A stretch of 64,000 nt of DNA, taken from contig JACKCM010000005.1 of the NCBI GenBank assembly GCA_020634035.1, positions 434,001 through 498,000 of the forward strand. The letters run 5' to 3'. Under the pieces are notes generated by a model, which did no database searches, had not been told where the DNA came from, and saw only the letters and a list, made by a program, of their open reading frames with translations. Below are positions 16,998-26,205 of this stretch, piece after piece; the first letter of the stretch is position 1, and the number at the start of each line of letters is the position of its first letter. Made by a program: the position numbers and the translations under genes. The DNA comes from Candidatus Obscuribacterales bacterium (lineage in GTDB: Bacteria > Cyanobacteriota > Vampirovibrionia > Obscuribacterales > Obscuribacteraceae).

Positions 16998-18143
16998 TTA
17001 GCGTCCGCCTCTTTCGAGCAGTTTTTCTTTCTGGTCCATGCTCACTATCGCACAATAGTCTATCGGTAGCTCGTAAAGGGAGCGTGGATAGAGACTGGCA
17101 CCTTTTGGAACATATTTAGATCGCTGTTCTTTGATCTGTAGATATTTTTGATAGGTTTTCCAGTCAGCCCGGGGAAAGAGTTTGTGCAACTCTGTTTTTG
17201 ACAGACCTTTGATCAGGCGTCCTATTTGATCTACGGGCATCAATTGATCGGTTACGTTATCGATATTCATGGGGCCGGCATCATATTCTTGCATGTCCAG
17301 CGCAAGAATAAAGGTCGAAACCGGCAGCATGCCGGCACCGCCATCTAAAACCGATTTACCTTCGAGCCTTTCTTTCATGGCGCTGCCGCCATTCAATAAC
17401 ATCTCTGTATCCTCCGGGGTGGTTAAAGAGAGAAGGCGGCGCAGACGGTTCGTACAGATATAATAATGAGGAGGGCTAACCTCTTTGCACTCTTCGCAGG
17501 TACCGTATTTTTTGCTGTGGCTACAGCGGTTATATGGTCTTTCTACTTTCTCGTAGTATTTATCCGCATCCTGATAGCGCCCCAGCTTGTCATAAAGTCC
17601 GCCTATGCCGGCATCCACAGTAAGAGACGGGGTTCTGTAGGTGGCATAGCGATATTCGTTCAAGAATTTGAGCGAGTCTATGGCTGCTTCAGTCTGGCCG
17701 GCTTTCTCTTTGGCGAGTGCGTCTTTATAGAGATTGGTCGAGAACTGATTGCTCAGCCGAGAGAAAGCATCGAAGCCGAAAAGCCTCAGCTCTAGTCGCG
17801 AAAACTCTTTTGCCATCATGTTGCTCAGGGGGCTTGGCTGAAATGCCATGGTCATGCCGAAAAAGGCCAGCAAATAGAGTAGAAAAATCGATGGGATCAT
17901 CATCGCCGCCGATCTTATAAGCTTACCCACCGTGGGATGCATGCGCACTCCATCGGTGTTATAGCCGTATTCTCTGCCTTCTTTGTCGAAGCGGAAGCTC
18001 TCGTAGCTCAGATAGAAGAAGAAGCCGGCCAGTAGAACGAAAGATACGGTCTGAATCATGGTCAGGGGATGAAGGGTGGCGATTAGAACCACCACAATGC
18101 CAGCCAGCAAAAACCAGAAGAAATTGACTCTGTCCTTTTTCAA
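16998..18143 (-). CDS. Membrane protein with TPR-like segment and cysteine cluster, unknown
   Basis: A 381-residue protein starting at TTG (18143) after GAGGG. Three hydrophobic helices (about 8-25, 30-48 and 75-98) anchor it. The following region (about 130-190) has TPR-like helices (DALAKEKAGQTEAAIDSLKFL and GGLYDKLGRYQDADKYYEKV). A Cys/His cluster, CSHSKKYGTCEECKE (near 205), followed by HYYICTNRL, could bind zinc. The C-terminal 140 residues match nothing I recognise. The function is unknown. It lies alone between the secreted peptide and tRNA-Met. Confidence 0.6.
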   Translation of the reverse strand: MKKDRVNFFWFLLAGIVVVLIATLHPLTMIQTVSFVLLAGFFFYLSYESFRFDKEGREYGYNTDGVRMHPTVGKLIRSAAMMIPSIFLLYLLAFFGMTMAFQPSPLSNMMAKEFSRLELRLFGFDAFSRLSNQFSTNLYKDALAKEKAGQTEAAIDSLKFLNEYRYATYRTPSLTVDAGIGGLYDKLGRYQDADKYYEKVERPYNRCSHSKKYGTCEECKEVSPPHYYICTNRLRRLLSLTTPEDTEMLLNGGSAMKERLEGKSVLDGGAGMLPVSTFILALDMQEYDAGPMNIDNVTDQLMPVDQIGRLIKGLSKTELHKLFPRADWKTYQKYLQIKEQRSKYVPKGASLYPRSLYELPIDYCAIVSMDQKEKLLERGGR

Positions 18144-18285
18144 ACCGGGACCCTCGCTTATTACTATCTATATAGATAGGATGGCATAGATCCCGAGACC
18201 ATGTAAAGAGGGAAAAACCCGGGCAATTCTTAACAGCTCTGTTTTTAGAACAGAGCGGATTAACATAACTAGTAATTGAAAAGAC

Positions 18286-18357
18286 TGGCTCCGATAGGAT
18301 TCGAACCTATAGCCTGGCGATTATGAGTCGCTTGCTCCACCATTGAGCTACGGAGCC
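18286..18357 (-). tRNA. tRNA-Met or tRNA-Ile2 (anticodon CAT)
   Basis: The minus strand folds into a 72-nt cloverleaf: acceptor GGCTCCG/CGGAGCC, D stem GCTC/GAGC, anticodon stem-loop with loop CTCATAA (anticodon CAT), and T arm ATAGG-TTCGAAT-CCTAT, with discriminator A. The outermost anticodon-stem pair is an A-C mismatch. CCA is not encoded. It lacks the three G-C anticodon-stem pairs of an initiator tRNA, so it is an elongator Met or a lysidine-modified Ile2 tRNA. A TATAAA-like -10 element (18370-18375) lies upstream. Confidence 0.92.
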
Positions 18358-18399
18358 TCAAGTCCAATATTTATAGCAATTCTCTCTTTAATGATCCAG

Positions 18400-19752
18400 T
18401 TATTTGACTTTGTTTGGAGTCATGTATTTTTCGATGAAGTCGGTGGTGACATCGCCGGCCTGGAATACGCTGTGGGCTAGAACGGTCTGATGGAAGGGAA
18501 TTGTTGTTTTTATTCCGGTGATTGCGTATTCATCTAAGGCTCTTTGCATTCTCTGAATCGCTTCTTCACGATTGTTACCCCAGACCACGAGCTTGCTCAC
18601 CAGAGAATCATAAAAAGGCGGAATTTTATAGCCGGGATAACAGTGGCTGTCCACCCGCACGCCGGGACCGCCGGGGGTGATATAGGCTTCTATGGTTCCA
18701 GGACTGGGCAGGAAGTTTTTGTCCGGGTCTTCGGCGTTGATTCGACACTCTATGGCATGACCGCGGAACTGCAAGTCTTCTTGCTTGATAGAGAGTTTCT
18801 CGCCCTGGGCTACCCGAATCTGTTCTTTAATCAGATCCACTCCGGTGATCATTTCAGTAACCGGATGCTCTACCTGGATACGGGTGTTCATCTCCATGAA
18901 ATAGAAGCTGTCACCGGTGAAAATGAACTCGACCGTTCCTGCTCCTTCATAGTTGATTTCGCGGGCGGCAAGAACGGCTGCATGACCCATTTTCTGGCGC
19001 ATCTCTTCGGTGAGCGCCGGACTGGGGGATTCTTCAATCAGTTTCTGGTGGCGTCTTTGCACCGAGCAATCCCGTTCACCCAGGTGGATGCAGTTGCCGT
19101 GGCTGTCTGCCATGACTTGTATTTCTACGTGACGAATCGGCTTCAGATATTTTTCGATATAGACCCCGCCGTCACCGAAAGAAGCGGCTGCTTCACTGCG
19201 GGCAGAATTCAGAGCCTGACCCAGTTCGCCGGGGTCACGGGCGATACGCATGCCGCGACCGCCACCGCCGGCAGTGGCTTTGATGATGATCGGATAGCCG
19301 ATCTCTTCTGCCAGACTGAAAGCTTCTGAATCAGATTTGATCAGACCGTTGGAGCCAGGCACAACCGGAACGCCTGCTTTTCGCATGGTCTCCCGGGCTG
19401 AGGATTTGTCGCCCATATTGGTAATTGCCGACTGGCTCGGTCCGATGAACTTGATCCGGTGCTCTTCGCAAATTCCTGCGAAATTAGCATTCTCTGAAAG
19501 AAAGCCGTAGCCAGGATGAATAGCATCGGCACCGGTGACTACGGCGGTCGATATCAGGGCGGGAATATGGAGATAGCTTCTCTGGGATGACGGTGGGCCT
19601 ATGCAATAGCTCTCATCCGCCAGTTTGACGTGCAGCGAATCGGCATCGGCCTGGGAGTAGACTGCGACAGTGGGAATGTCGAGCTCCTGGCAGGCTCTGA
19701 TTACCCGGAGAGCGATCTCTCCTCTGTTTGCAATTAAGACCTTTTCAAACAT
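18400..19752 (-). CDS. accC: Acetyl-CoA carboxylase, biotin carboxylase subunit
   Basis: Carboxylates the biotin of BCCP with ATP and bicarbonate, the first half-reaction of fatty-acid synthesis. The protein (450 residues, standard length) begins MFEKVLIANRGEIALRVIRA. It carries the ATP-grasp glycine-rich loop KATAGGGGRGMR (near 160), the EKYLKPIRHVEIQV segment, the HLGERDCSVQRRHQKLIEE signature, and EMNTRIQVEHPVTE near 288 with the metal-binding Glu/Asn and catalytic Arg. It follows accB after 28 bp; efp precedes both, giving an efp-accB-accC order common in many bacteria. Confidence 0.97.
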   Translation of the reverse strand: MFEKVLIANRGEIALRVIRACQELDIPTVAVYSQADADSLHVKLADESYCIGPPSSQRSYLHIPALISTAVVTGADAIHPGYGFLSENANFAGICEEHRIKFIGPSQSAITNMGDKSSARETMRKAGVPVVPGSNGLIKSDSEAFSLAEEIGYPIIIKATAGGGGRGMRIARDPGELGQALNSARSEAAASFGDGGVYIEKYLKPIRHVEIQVMADSHGNCIHLGERDCSVQRRHQKLIEESPSPALTEEMRQKMGHAAVLAAREINYEGAGTVEFIFTGDSFYFMEMNTRIQVEHPVTEMITGVDLIKEQIRVAQGEKLSIKQEDLQFRGHAIECRINAEDPDKNFLPSPGTIEAYITPGGPGVRVDSHCYPGYKIPPFYDSLVSKLVVWGNNREEAIQRMQRALDEYAITGIKTTIPFHQTVLAHSVFQAGDVTTDFIEKYMTPNKVK

Positions 19753-19780
19753 GATGCTCGCTTCTTGCCTGGAATTCTTT

Positions 19781-20317
19781 CTAGCCCCGGGGGTCTACGA
19801 GGAAGAGGGTCTGACCGTATTCGACGGTGCTGCCGTTCTCCGCAATCACTTTGACTATTTTGCCGCTCACTTCAGAAGGCATATCGTTCATCAGCTTCAT
19901 CGCTTCGATGATGCAAACGGTCTGACCTTCGTTGACATGGTCGCCCACGTCGACAAAAGGCGGTGATTCTGGCGAAGATGCTCTGTAGAAGGTGCCGACC
20001 ATGGGTGAAGTGATCTCAACTAAACCGTTGGTTTTTTCGACGGGGGCTTCGGCGACTGGCGCACTTTCCACCGCTGCCGGAGCCGGAGCCACCGCAGGTG
20101 CAGCAGCAGGGCTTGCAACTTCTCTAGTCTGGACCACCGGAATCTCTTCGGTTTTGATCACTATCGGTTTGGGACTCAACTGGGCTTCCGTCAGAGGAAT
20201 GGAAGAAGATTTCTTGACGGTTATTCTCTGGTCGCCGAACTCGATAGTAAGTTCGGTGACGTCCGTGGAGCTGACCACGGAAAGAAGCTCGCGAATCTGA
20301 TCCAGGTCTATTTTCAC
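19781..20317 (-). CDS. accB: Acetyl-CoA carboxylase biotin carboxyl carrier protein
   Basis: Carries biotin between the AccC and AccA/D active sites. The 178-residue protein starts at GTG and has the N-terminal helical segment, a Pro/Ala-rich hinge (about 60-95) and the C-terminal biotinyl domain, with the biotinylation motif EAMKLMN near residue 140 and the thumb segment SPESPPFVDVGDHV before it. It lies eight bases after efp and 28 before accC, so the three are almost certainly one transcript. Confidence 0.96.
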   Translation of the reverse strand: MKIDLDQIRELLSVVSSTDVTELTIEFGDQRITVKKSSSIPLTEAQLSPKPIVIKTEEIPVVQTREVASPAAAPAVAPAPAAVESAPVAEAPVEKTNGLVEITSPMVGTFYRASSPESPPFVDVGDHVNEGQTVCIIEAMKLMNDMPSEVSGKIVKVIAENGSTVEYGQTLFLVDPRG

Positions 20318-20325
20318 AGCCGTTC

Positions 20326-20886
20326 TTACACCCTCGTTACGTACTTTCTTGTTCTAGTGTCTACCTTGACGGTATCACCAATTTTGATGTGGAAAGGAAC
20401 CGTTATCACTGCACCGGTTTCGAGAGTGGCTGGTTTGCCGCCACCGGAGCTGGTGTCACCCCGTTCATCGGGAACAGTGTCGGAGATTTCGAGTTCGACT
20501 GAGGTCGGCAGCTCGACACCGATTACTTTGCCGTCGTAGCGCAGCACGGTGATGCCTTCGAGACCATCTTTGAGGAATTCAACGGTATCGCCTATTTGAG
20601 GGGCTTCCAGCTCGATTTGTTCGAAACTGGTGGTGTCCATGAAGGTGAATGCATCGCCTGCTTTGTAGAGATACTGCATGTCAGCTTTTTCAATCACTGC
20701 CTGGGGCAGTTTCTCGCCGGCGCGGAAGGTTACTTCTAGAGAGTTGCCGGTCTCGATGTTTTTAAGCTTCGTGCGTACGAAAGCCGAGCCTTTGCCCGGT
20801 TTGACGTGCAGAAATTCAACCACCTGCCAGATGCCGTTGTTATACAGAACTGTCACACCGGTCTTAAAATCGTTTGTCGATATCAT
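20326..20886 (-). CDS. efp: Elongation factor P
   Basis: Translation factor that relieves ribosome stalling at polyproline stretches. The ATG at 20886 gives the standard start (MISTNDFKTG) and a 186-residue protein with the three KOW/OB domains. The loop PGKGSAFVRTKLKN carries the modifiable lysine (Lys32), and the C-terminal signature IGDTVKVDTRTRKYVTRV is present. The Lys in a PGKG context fits EpmA-type lysylation, but no epmA or epmB is in the window. The 263 bp between it and divergent valS hold the promoters of both, with no T-box leader that I could recognise. Confidence 0.95.
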   Translation of the reverse strand: MISTNDFKTGVTVLYNNGIWQVVEFLHVKPGKGSAFVRTKLKNIETGNSLEVTFRAGEKLPQAVIEKADMQYLYKAGDAFTFMDTTSFEQIELEAPQIGDTVEFLKDGLEGITVLRYDGKVIGVELPTSVELEISDTVPDERGDTSSGGGKPATLETGAVITVPFHIKIGDTVKVDTRTRKYVTRV

Positions 20887-21149
20887 GGAATTCTGGGTCC
20901 TAAAGGTCTTTTCACAAAAAGCAGATAGCTCTGTAGTCAAGAGAGGGCTGTCTGCTTCAAACTGTCGAGATTCTATCACTTGTATAAAGGAGAGAATTGA
21001 ATGTTTACAGGAATTGGAACTTGATATTTCGCTATACTCTGACGGTACTCAGTTGCCGGGTGGGGCCAAAGCCCGGTATAATCACCCTTTTCTAAAAGAA
21101 CCCGATAGAAATCCATAAGTAAACCTTCATTCAAACATTCGAAAAGAAC

Positions 21150-23897
21150 ATGCAAAAGACAACTTCCGCTTCCCAGAATGAGCCTTCAATAAATATGATT
21201 AAAGACGGACCCTACGACCCTTCGGAAGTTGAGGCCCGCTGGACGGAATACTGGTTCGAGAAGGGGCTTTTCGATACCCAGATCAGCCCCGACAGACCGA
21301 AGTATTCCATCGCTCTGCCGCCGCCGAATATTACTGGCAACCTTCATATGGGGCACGCTCTCAATGGAACCTTGCAGGATATATTGATTCGGCTCAAACG
21401 GATGCAGGGCTATGATGTGCTCTGGCAGCCGGGAACGGACCATGCCGGGATCTCCACCCAGATGGTGGTGGAGCGCCAGCTCAGAGCGATGCATGATGAA
21501 GAGAATAAGAAGAAGCCGCCGGAAGAGCGTAAACCTTTTAACCGTCATGAGATCGGGCGCGAGAAGTTCATAGAGCAGGTCTGGAAATGGCGCAATCAGT
21601 ATGGCAATCAGATAATGGCGCAGTACAAGCGCCTTGGAGTCAGCTTCGCCTGGGACCGGGTCGCTTTTACTATGGACGATTCCTATGTCAAAGCGATTTA
21701 CAAAGCCTTCGTTACCTATTATAAAGATGGGCTTATCTACCGCGGTCACCGTGTGACCAACTGGTGTCCGCGCTGCCTTACAAGCCTTTCGGACCTTGAA
21801 GTAGAGCATAAAGAGATCAAAGGACATCTCTACCATATTCGTTATCCTCTCGAAGATGGCAAAGGCGCCCTGGTGGTTGCCACCACCAGACCAGAGTCTA
21901 TGTTCGGCGACGTGGCTGTGGCAGTCAATCCAAAAGATGACCGTTATGCCGCTTTTAAAGGAAAGTCGGTGAAATTGCCTCTGACGAGCCGTCTCATACC
22001 GGTGATTGAAGACGACTATGTAGACAGAGAATTTGGAACCGGGGCGCTCAAAATTACACCGGCTCACGATCCTAACGACTGGGAAGTCGGCCAGCGTCAC
22101 AAGCTGGATACACCGGTGGTTATCGATGACCGGGGCAAGCTCCTCGACAATGATCTGGTACCGGAAGAGTTTCGCGGCGAAGATCGATTCAAAGCCAGAA
22201 AAGCCGTGGTAGAAAAGCTGGAAGAGGAAGGCTTTATCGAACAGATCGCTGATTACACCCATGGTGTGGGGCACTGCGAGAGGTGCCAGACAGTGATCGA
22301 GCCTTATCTCTCCGAGCAGTGGTACCTTTCGATGAAGGAGCTGGCTGAGCCTGCCATCACCGCTGTGGAAGAGGAGCGCATCAAATTCGTTCCGGATAGA
22401 TATGCCGCCACTTATTTAGATTGGATGAGAAATATCCGTGACTGGAACATAAGCCGTCAACTCTGGTGGGGGCATAGAATTCCTGTCTGGACTTGTACTG
22501 ATTGTCAGTTCGAGAACGCCTATGAAGAGGCGCCTTCGACCTGCGAAAAGTGCAACAGCAAGAATCTCGTCCAGGATGAAGATGTGCTCGACACCTGGTT
22601 CTCCTCGGCGCTCTGGCCGTTCGCCACCCTTGGCTGGCCCGAAGAGACCATGGAGATGAAACACTTCTATCCGACCACGGTGCTATCCACCGCCCGCGAG
22701 ATTATCAATCTGTGGGTGGCGCGGATGATTTTCTCTTCGTTGAAATTTCTCAAGACCATTCCTTTTAAGCATGTCTTGATCCATCCGGTGATTCAGACCA
22801 AAGATGGAAAGCGGATGTCGAAGTCTAAAGGCAACGCGGTCGACCCCCTCGATATGATCGACAAATATGGTGCCGATGCCAATCGTTTCTGGTTCGCGTC
22901 CATGGGGGTCAAAGGCGACCAGGATGTGCGCTTCAGAGATGAGAAGCTTGATGAGTACAAGAAATTCGCTAACAAGCTGTGGAACGTGGGCCGATTTGTA
23001 ATCGGTCAATTGGACGGGTACAAACCCCAGGCTATAGACCGGGATAAATTGACGGTCAGCGATCGTTGGATACTGTCCTCTTATAATCAGATGTTGCAGC
23101 GTCTCGAGCGCGGATTCAACGAATACGATTTCGATTATGTATCCAGAGACCTGCATGAATTCATCTGGGATCATTTCTGCGACTGGTACATCGAGACTGC
23201 CAAAATTCAGCTCGATGAAGGTAGAGAAGGAGACCAGACCCAGAATGTTCTCTATGTCGTATTCGAAGGCTTGATCCGGGCGCTTCATCCGATTATGCCT
23301 TTCATTACCGATGAACTCTGGTCTTATCTACCCAAGTCGGACTTTATGGCGCCGGTTCCTTCGGCTATGTACGCACCATATCCGAGGGCGGATTTGAGCA
23401 CCGTAGATGATGTCGCCCATGATCAGATGAACCATCTGATGCGGGTGATTCGCTCTATCAGAAACATAAAACAGACTTTCGATGTTCCCTGGAAGACAGA
23501 GGCCGAAGTGGTTATTTCTGTGGGTGATGGAGAGGAGCGTCGCATTCTCGAAGAGGCAAAAGAGTATCTGGTTCGGCTGGCTAAAGCTTCTTCGATAACT
23601 TTCGCCGCCAATGGAGAAAAGCCTGAAGGCAGAGCCGCTTTCGAAATTGTCTCCGAGACCACGGTATATGTGCCTTTGGAGAAGCTGATTGATGTTAGCA
23701 AGACTGAAGAGAAGCTGATGATGCGGCTTGGTTCTAAAGAAAAAGAGTACGAGAAGGTCAATGCCATGCTGAGCAATCCGGACTTCAAGAACAAGGCGCC
23801 CAAAGACAAGGTGGAGAAACAGGAAGCGGTGCTGGAAGATCTTGATAGAGCCATATCCAGTATCAAGGCACAGCTCGAGATTCTTCAATCCAAATAA
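21150..23897 (+). CDS. valS: Valyl-tRNA synthetase
   Basis: Class I aminoacyl-tRNA synthetase of 915 residues charging tRNA-Val. It contains the HIGH-type motif NLHMGHAL (near 66), the editing (CP1) domain with ATTRPE (near 245) and DPND (near 307), a Cys-rich insert with CxxC pairs (CTDC near 449, CEKC near 468), the KMSKS-type motif KRMSKSKGN (near 553), the tRNA-binding helical domain, and the C-terminal coiled-coil arm (about 850-915) of long ValRS. All hallmark segments are present and in frame. The start at 21150 is supported by length; Met16 (21195) is also possible. Confidence 0.97.
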   Translation: MQKTTSASQNEPSINMIKDGPYDPSEVEARWTEYWFEKGLFDTQISPDRPKYSIALPPPNITGNLHMGHALNGTLQDILIRLKRMQGYDVLWQPGTDHAGISTQMVVERQLRAMHDEENKKKPPEERKPFNRHEIGREKFIEQVWKWRNQYGNQIMAQYKRLGVSFAWDRVAFTMDDSYVKAIYKAFVTYYKDGLIYRGHRVTNWCPRCLTSLSDLEVEHKEIKGHLYHIRYPLEDGKGALVVATTRPESMFGDVAVAVNPKDDRYAAFKGKSVKLPLTSRLIPVIEDDYVDREFGTGALKITPAHDPNDWEVGQRHKLDTPVVIDDRGKLLDNDLVPEEFRGEDRFKARKAVVEKLEEEGFIEQIADYTHGVGHCERCQTVIEPYLSEQWYLSMKELAEPAITAVEEERIKFVPDRYAATYLDWMRNIRDWNISRQLWWGHRIPVWTCTDCQFENAYEEAPSTCEKCNSKNLVQDEDVLDTWFSSALWPFATLGWPEETMEMKHFYPTTVLSTAREIINLWVARMIFSSLKFLKTIPFKHVLIHPVIQTKDGKRMSKSKGNAVDPLDMIDKYGADANRFWFASMGVKGDQDVRFRDEKLDEYKKFANKLWNVGRFVIGQLDGYKPQAIDRDKLTVSDRWILSSYNQMLQRLERGFNEYDFDYVSRDLHEFIWDHFCDWYIETAKIQLDEGREGDQTQNVLYVVFEGLIRALHPIMPFITDELWSYLPKSDFMAPVPSAMYAPYPRADLSTVDDVAHDQMNHLMRVIRSIRNIKQTFDVPWKTEAEVVISVGDGEERRILEEAKEYLVRLAKASSITFAANGEKPEGRAAFEIVSETTVYVPLEKLIDVSKTEEKLMMRLGSKEKEYEKVNAMLSNPDFKNKAPKDKVEKQEAVLEDLDRAISSIKAQLEILQSK

Positions 23898-23925
23898 TCA
23901 GTGCGCGCCGGGCGAGGGGGAGCGA

Positions 23926-23953
23926 GAGCCTGGAGCCTGGAGCCTGGAGCCTG
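23926..23953. repeat. Short tandem repeat, 4 x GAGCCTG
   Basis: Four perfect copies of the 7-base unit GAGCCTG lie in the 65-bp gap between the convergent valS and YedK-type genes, following a GC-rich stretch. The repeat is outside coding sequence, is likely prone to slippage, and is of no evident function. Confidence 0.8.
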
Positions 23954-23962
23954 GACTTTAGC

Positions 23963-24652
23963 CTACTCTGGTAGCAGGCGCAGTTGTCTGGCGGCTGGCG
24001 CTATGCACTCTTCCGTATCCACCCGGGCGGAGTTGACCAGGTTCGAGACCTCGTAATATTCGATCTGGTCATCTGGATAGGACTTCAGGCAGCCAAAAGC
24101 TTTTTCCGTCTCTTCCGGCTTTGCAGTGAGCCAGATCTCCTCATCTTCGGGTCGGAGAATGGCGGGCATCCGTTCGTGTATGGGGGCGATTTTTTCGTTA
24201 GCCGGGACAGTGATGATAGTGCAGGTTCTGAGGGTTTCGCCGGCGGGGTCTTTTCTGTCTTCGTAGAGACCGGCGAAAGAGAAGAGCGCACCTTCTTTGA
24301 GGGTGATGCGTACAGGGATTTTTTTTCCGGCTTTTGCCTGCCATTCGAAGAAGCCGTCGGCAGGTATCAGACAACGACGTTTTTTGAAGGCGGAGCGGAA
24401 TGATGGCTTCTCTGCCAGGGTCTCGGCGCGGGCATTAATTAGAGGCTTGAATTTGTCCGGCTCTTTCGACCAGGATGGGATCAAGCCCCAGCTCACTTCC
24501 TCCAGCACGCGCTGGCTTTCATAGATAACTACCGGCACCTTTTGAGTTGGGGCGATGTTGAAGCGGGCTCTACTTTCAATCAGCGCTTTTGTTACCCGAA
24601 ATCGGGCGATGAGCTCTTTGTGGGTGTGAACCACGGTGTATCGACCACACAT
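23963..24652 (-). CDS. SOS response-associated DNA-protein crosslinking protein (YedK/HMCES, SRAP domain)
   Basis: Shields abasic sites in single-stranded DNA by forming a thiazolidine crosslink through Cys2. The start must be the ATG at 24652 because the family needs Met-Cys-Gly-Arg at the N-terminus, with Cys2 exposed after Met removal; this rules out the longer upstream frame. The other active-site residues are present: Asn in FNIAPTQ, Glu in NARAETL and His in PIHERMP. The 229-residue length is typical. It is convergent with valS. No LexA box was recognised upstream. Confidence 0.93.
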   Translation of the reverse strand: MCGRYTVVHTHKELIARFRVTKALIESRARFNIAPTQKVPVVIYESQRVLEEVSWGLIPSWSKEPDKFKPLINARAETLAEKPSFRSAFKKRRCLIPADGFFEWQAKAGKKIPVRITLKEGALFSFAGLYEDRKDPAGETLRTCTIITVPANEKIAPIHERMPAILRPEDEEIWLTAKPEETEKAFGCLKSYPDDQIEYYEVSNLVNSARVDTEECIAPAARQLRLLPE

Positions 24653-24853
24653 CTGAATGGACTTGGCTCCGAAATTCATAGGATTGGGCGTCAACACTTT
24701 AGCAGTTTCGGGGCTGATTTTGTCTTTTGCCCTGTAAGGCAGTTAATGCGGTTAGTCGATAAACATGTGACAATTTCAATGGTTTAAACGGCTATCTCTT
24801 CAGCCGGTGAGCCGACGAAATCTGTCTATTTCCCAGCGGTTGACCAGGGTATC

Positions 24854-25873
24854 TTGAAAAGTTCAGTGATTGCATCACTTCTTGTCCTAATGCTCCTCTT
24901 TGAGAGTTGTGGTGCTGTCTTTGCTTTTGATGGAGAATTCGGACCTGATCATCAAGAACCTTCGGCTTCAGCTCCGGCTCCGGCTCCGGCTTCGGTGCTT
25001 CTCACGCTCAATCCGGCTGCCGCCGGTTTGGAAGGGGAGGCGAAACCCGCTTCTGCAGTTGAGCATCGATTTGGCCTTTCTGACGAGACCTATGAGCTGG
25101 CCCGGTCCTGGGGGCTTCTGTCCTCGCTGAAGGTGCTCAATGAAAATCCTGCCCATTTGTCAAGCAAGCAGATGGATGTTTTGCTGAAGCGCCTTGTTGT
25201 CAGGCAGGAGGTGAATGAGGCGGTCATGTCGAAGATGTTTGATGTGCGCATCACCATCATCGCCATAGACAAGCAGATTGCCAGATGCCAAGAAATAAGG
25301 GCGATACTGGCTGAAAAGAGAGACAAGGCGATTCGTTTCAACACATACGCTGATTTTGTGGCAGGTGGTATCACAGGTATTTTATCGAGTGCCTTGCGAT
25401 TGGGCACACTCGAATTTATCACTCCGGATGTGGTTGATTTGTTCGAGGGTGTTGCTCAGACCGGATTGGCTGGCTACGCTTTTAAGAATGAGAACGTGAA
25501 ACATCACATGGAAAAGGGAATTCCGAATTTGCTCGCCAAGATGTTCTACCCGAACAGCGAAGGTATCAAAGAATTTCCCGATAGTGTCTGGCAATATCTC
25601 AACTCTGTTCCCGCAAATTCAAGCACTAAATTGTCCCGGCGCGAGGAGCTGGTGAGACGATGGACCGACTGCAAATTTTGTCTGCGTCATGATGGGCACA
25701 GATTGCCGGAGAAAGAGCGAGTAAAGCATGCCACCGGATTGCACAGAAGAAAAGTAGGCCTGACCATCGATCTGCTTGAGGACAGGGCTGCTATGCTCCA
25801 GGATCTTCGTTCAGAAGTTACCAATATGGAAGAATATCTGGCTGAAATATTTCAACGTTCCAAGAAATACTAG
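24854..25873 (+). CDS. Secreted helical protein, unknown
   Basis: A 339-residue protein starting at TTG after CCAGGGT. The signal peptide (about 1-25) ends AVFAF; the Cys in FESCG does not make a good lipobox. A Pro-Ala repeat linker (SAPAPAPAS, about 38-48) follows, then a largely helical body rich in Arg/Lys/Glu with a central hydrophobic stretch (FVAGGITGILSSALRLG, about 170-190) that may insert into or lie against a membrane. CKFCLRHDGH (near 275) forms a possible metal-binding Cys/His pair. No family is recognised. It precedes tRNA-Arg by 46 bp. Confidence 0.55.
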   Translation: MKSSVIASLLVLMLLFESCGAVFAFDGEFGPDHQEPSASAPAPAPASVLLTLNPAAAGLEGEAKPASAVEHRFGLSDETYELARSWGLLSSLKVLNENPAHLSSKQMDVLLKRLVVRQEVNEAVMSKMFDVRITIIAIDKQIARCQEIRAILAEKRDKAIRFNTYADFVAGGITGILSSALRLGTLEFITPDVVDLFEGVAQTGLAGYAFKNENVKHHMEKGIPNLLAKMFYPNSEGIKEFPDSVWQYLNSVPANSSTKLSRREELVRRWTDCKFCLRHDGHRLPEKERVKHATGLHRRKVGLTIDLLEDRAAMLQDLRSEVTNMEEYLAEIFQRSKKY

Positions 25874-25874
25874 T

Positions 25875-25904
25875 TTGACCGTTTGTTGGTCTTCCGGGTA
25901 ATAT
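25875..25904 (+). promoter_or_regulatory. Sigma70-type promoter for tRNA-Arg
   Basis: TTGACC (25875-25880) and TAATAT (25899-25904) are 18 bp apart. Transcription would begin near 25911, nine bases before the mature tRNA 5' end. The -35 box starts one base after the stop codon of the preceding gene. Confidence 0.55.
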
Positions 25905-25919
25905 TCAATTTAATCGCAT

Positions 25920-25993
25920 GCGCCCTTAGCTCAGCTGGATAGAGTGCTTGGCTTCGAACCAAGAGGTCGTAGGTTCGAGTCCTACAGGGCGCG
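25920..25993 (+). tRNA. tRNA-Arg (anticodon TCG)
   Basis: A 74-nt cloverleaf: acceptor GCGCCCT/AGGGCGC, D stem GCTC/GAGT region, anticodon stem CTTGG/CCAAG with loop CTTCGAA (anticodon TCG, reading CGA codons), T arm GTAGG-TTCGAGT-CCTAC, discriminator G. CCA is not encoded. A run of six T follows almost at once (25995-26000). tRNA-Arg genes are common integration sites, but I found no second copy of the 3' end in the window. Confidence 0.95.
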
Positions 25994-26022
25994 ATTTTTT
26001 CTCTTTCGGCAAACGTTGTTTC

Positions 26023-26049
26023 GAAGACCTCGCGTCTTCTCTCTCTTTT
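26023..26049 (+). terminator. Possible intrinsic terminator downstream of tRNA-Arg
   Basis: GAAGAC (26023-26028) and GTCTTC (26034-26039) form a six-base-pair stem with a five-base loop, followed by the pyrimidine run TCTCTCTTTT. The stem is short, so the call is tentative. Confidence 0.35.
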
Positions 26050-26062
26050 GCACTTAACTAGT

Positions 26063-26092
26063 AAGAAAGATTTTCCGATGAAAATCTTTCTT
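26063..26092. repeat. Perfect 13-bp inverted repeat between tRNA-Arg and the AbiEi-like gene
   Basis: AAGAAAGATTTTC (26063-26075) and its exact complement GAAAATCTTTCTT (26080-26092) are separated by CGAT. As RNA it would be a 13-bp AT-rich hairpin; no T run follows on the plus strand, so it is not a textbook terminator. It lies 114 bp before the AbiEi-like start and could be an operator for a dimeric regulator. Confidence 0.75.
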
Positions 26093-26205
26093 GGTTGATT
26101 TGGAACGTTCTGGCAGGGGATGCGCAATAGTTTTTTGCCCCCACCATTGAACTTTTTTTCGATATTTTCGTTTAAGAATTAGTGTTCAGAAATGGAGGTA
26201 GGGTT

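Noticed and set aside
20887..21149. T-box riboswitch ahead of valS
   Set aside because: No T-box consensus, specifier hairpin or terminator could be recognised in the 263-bp gap.
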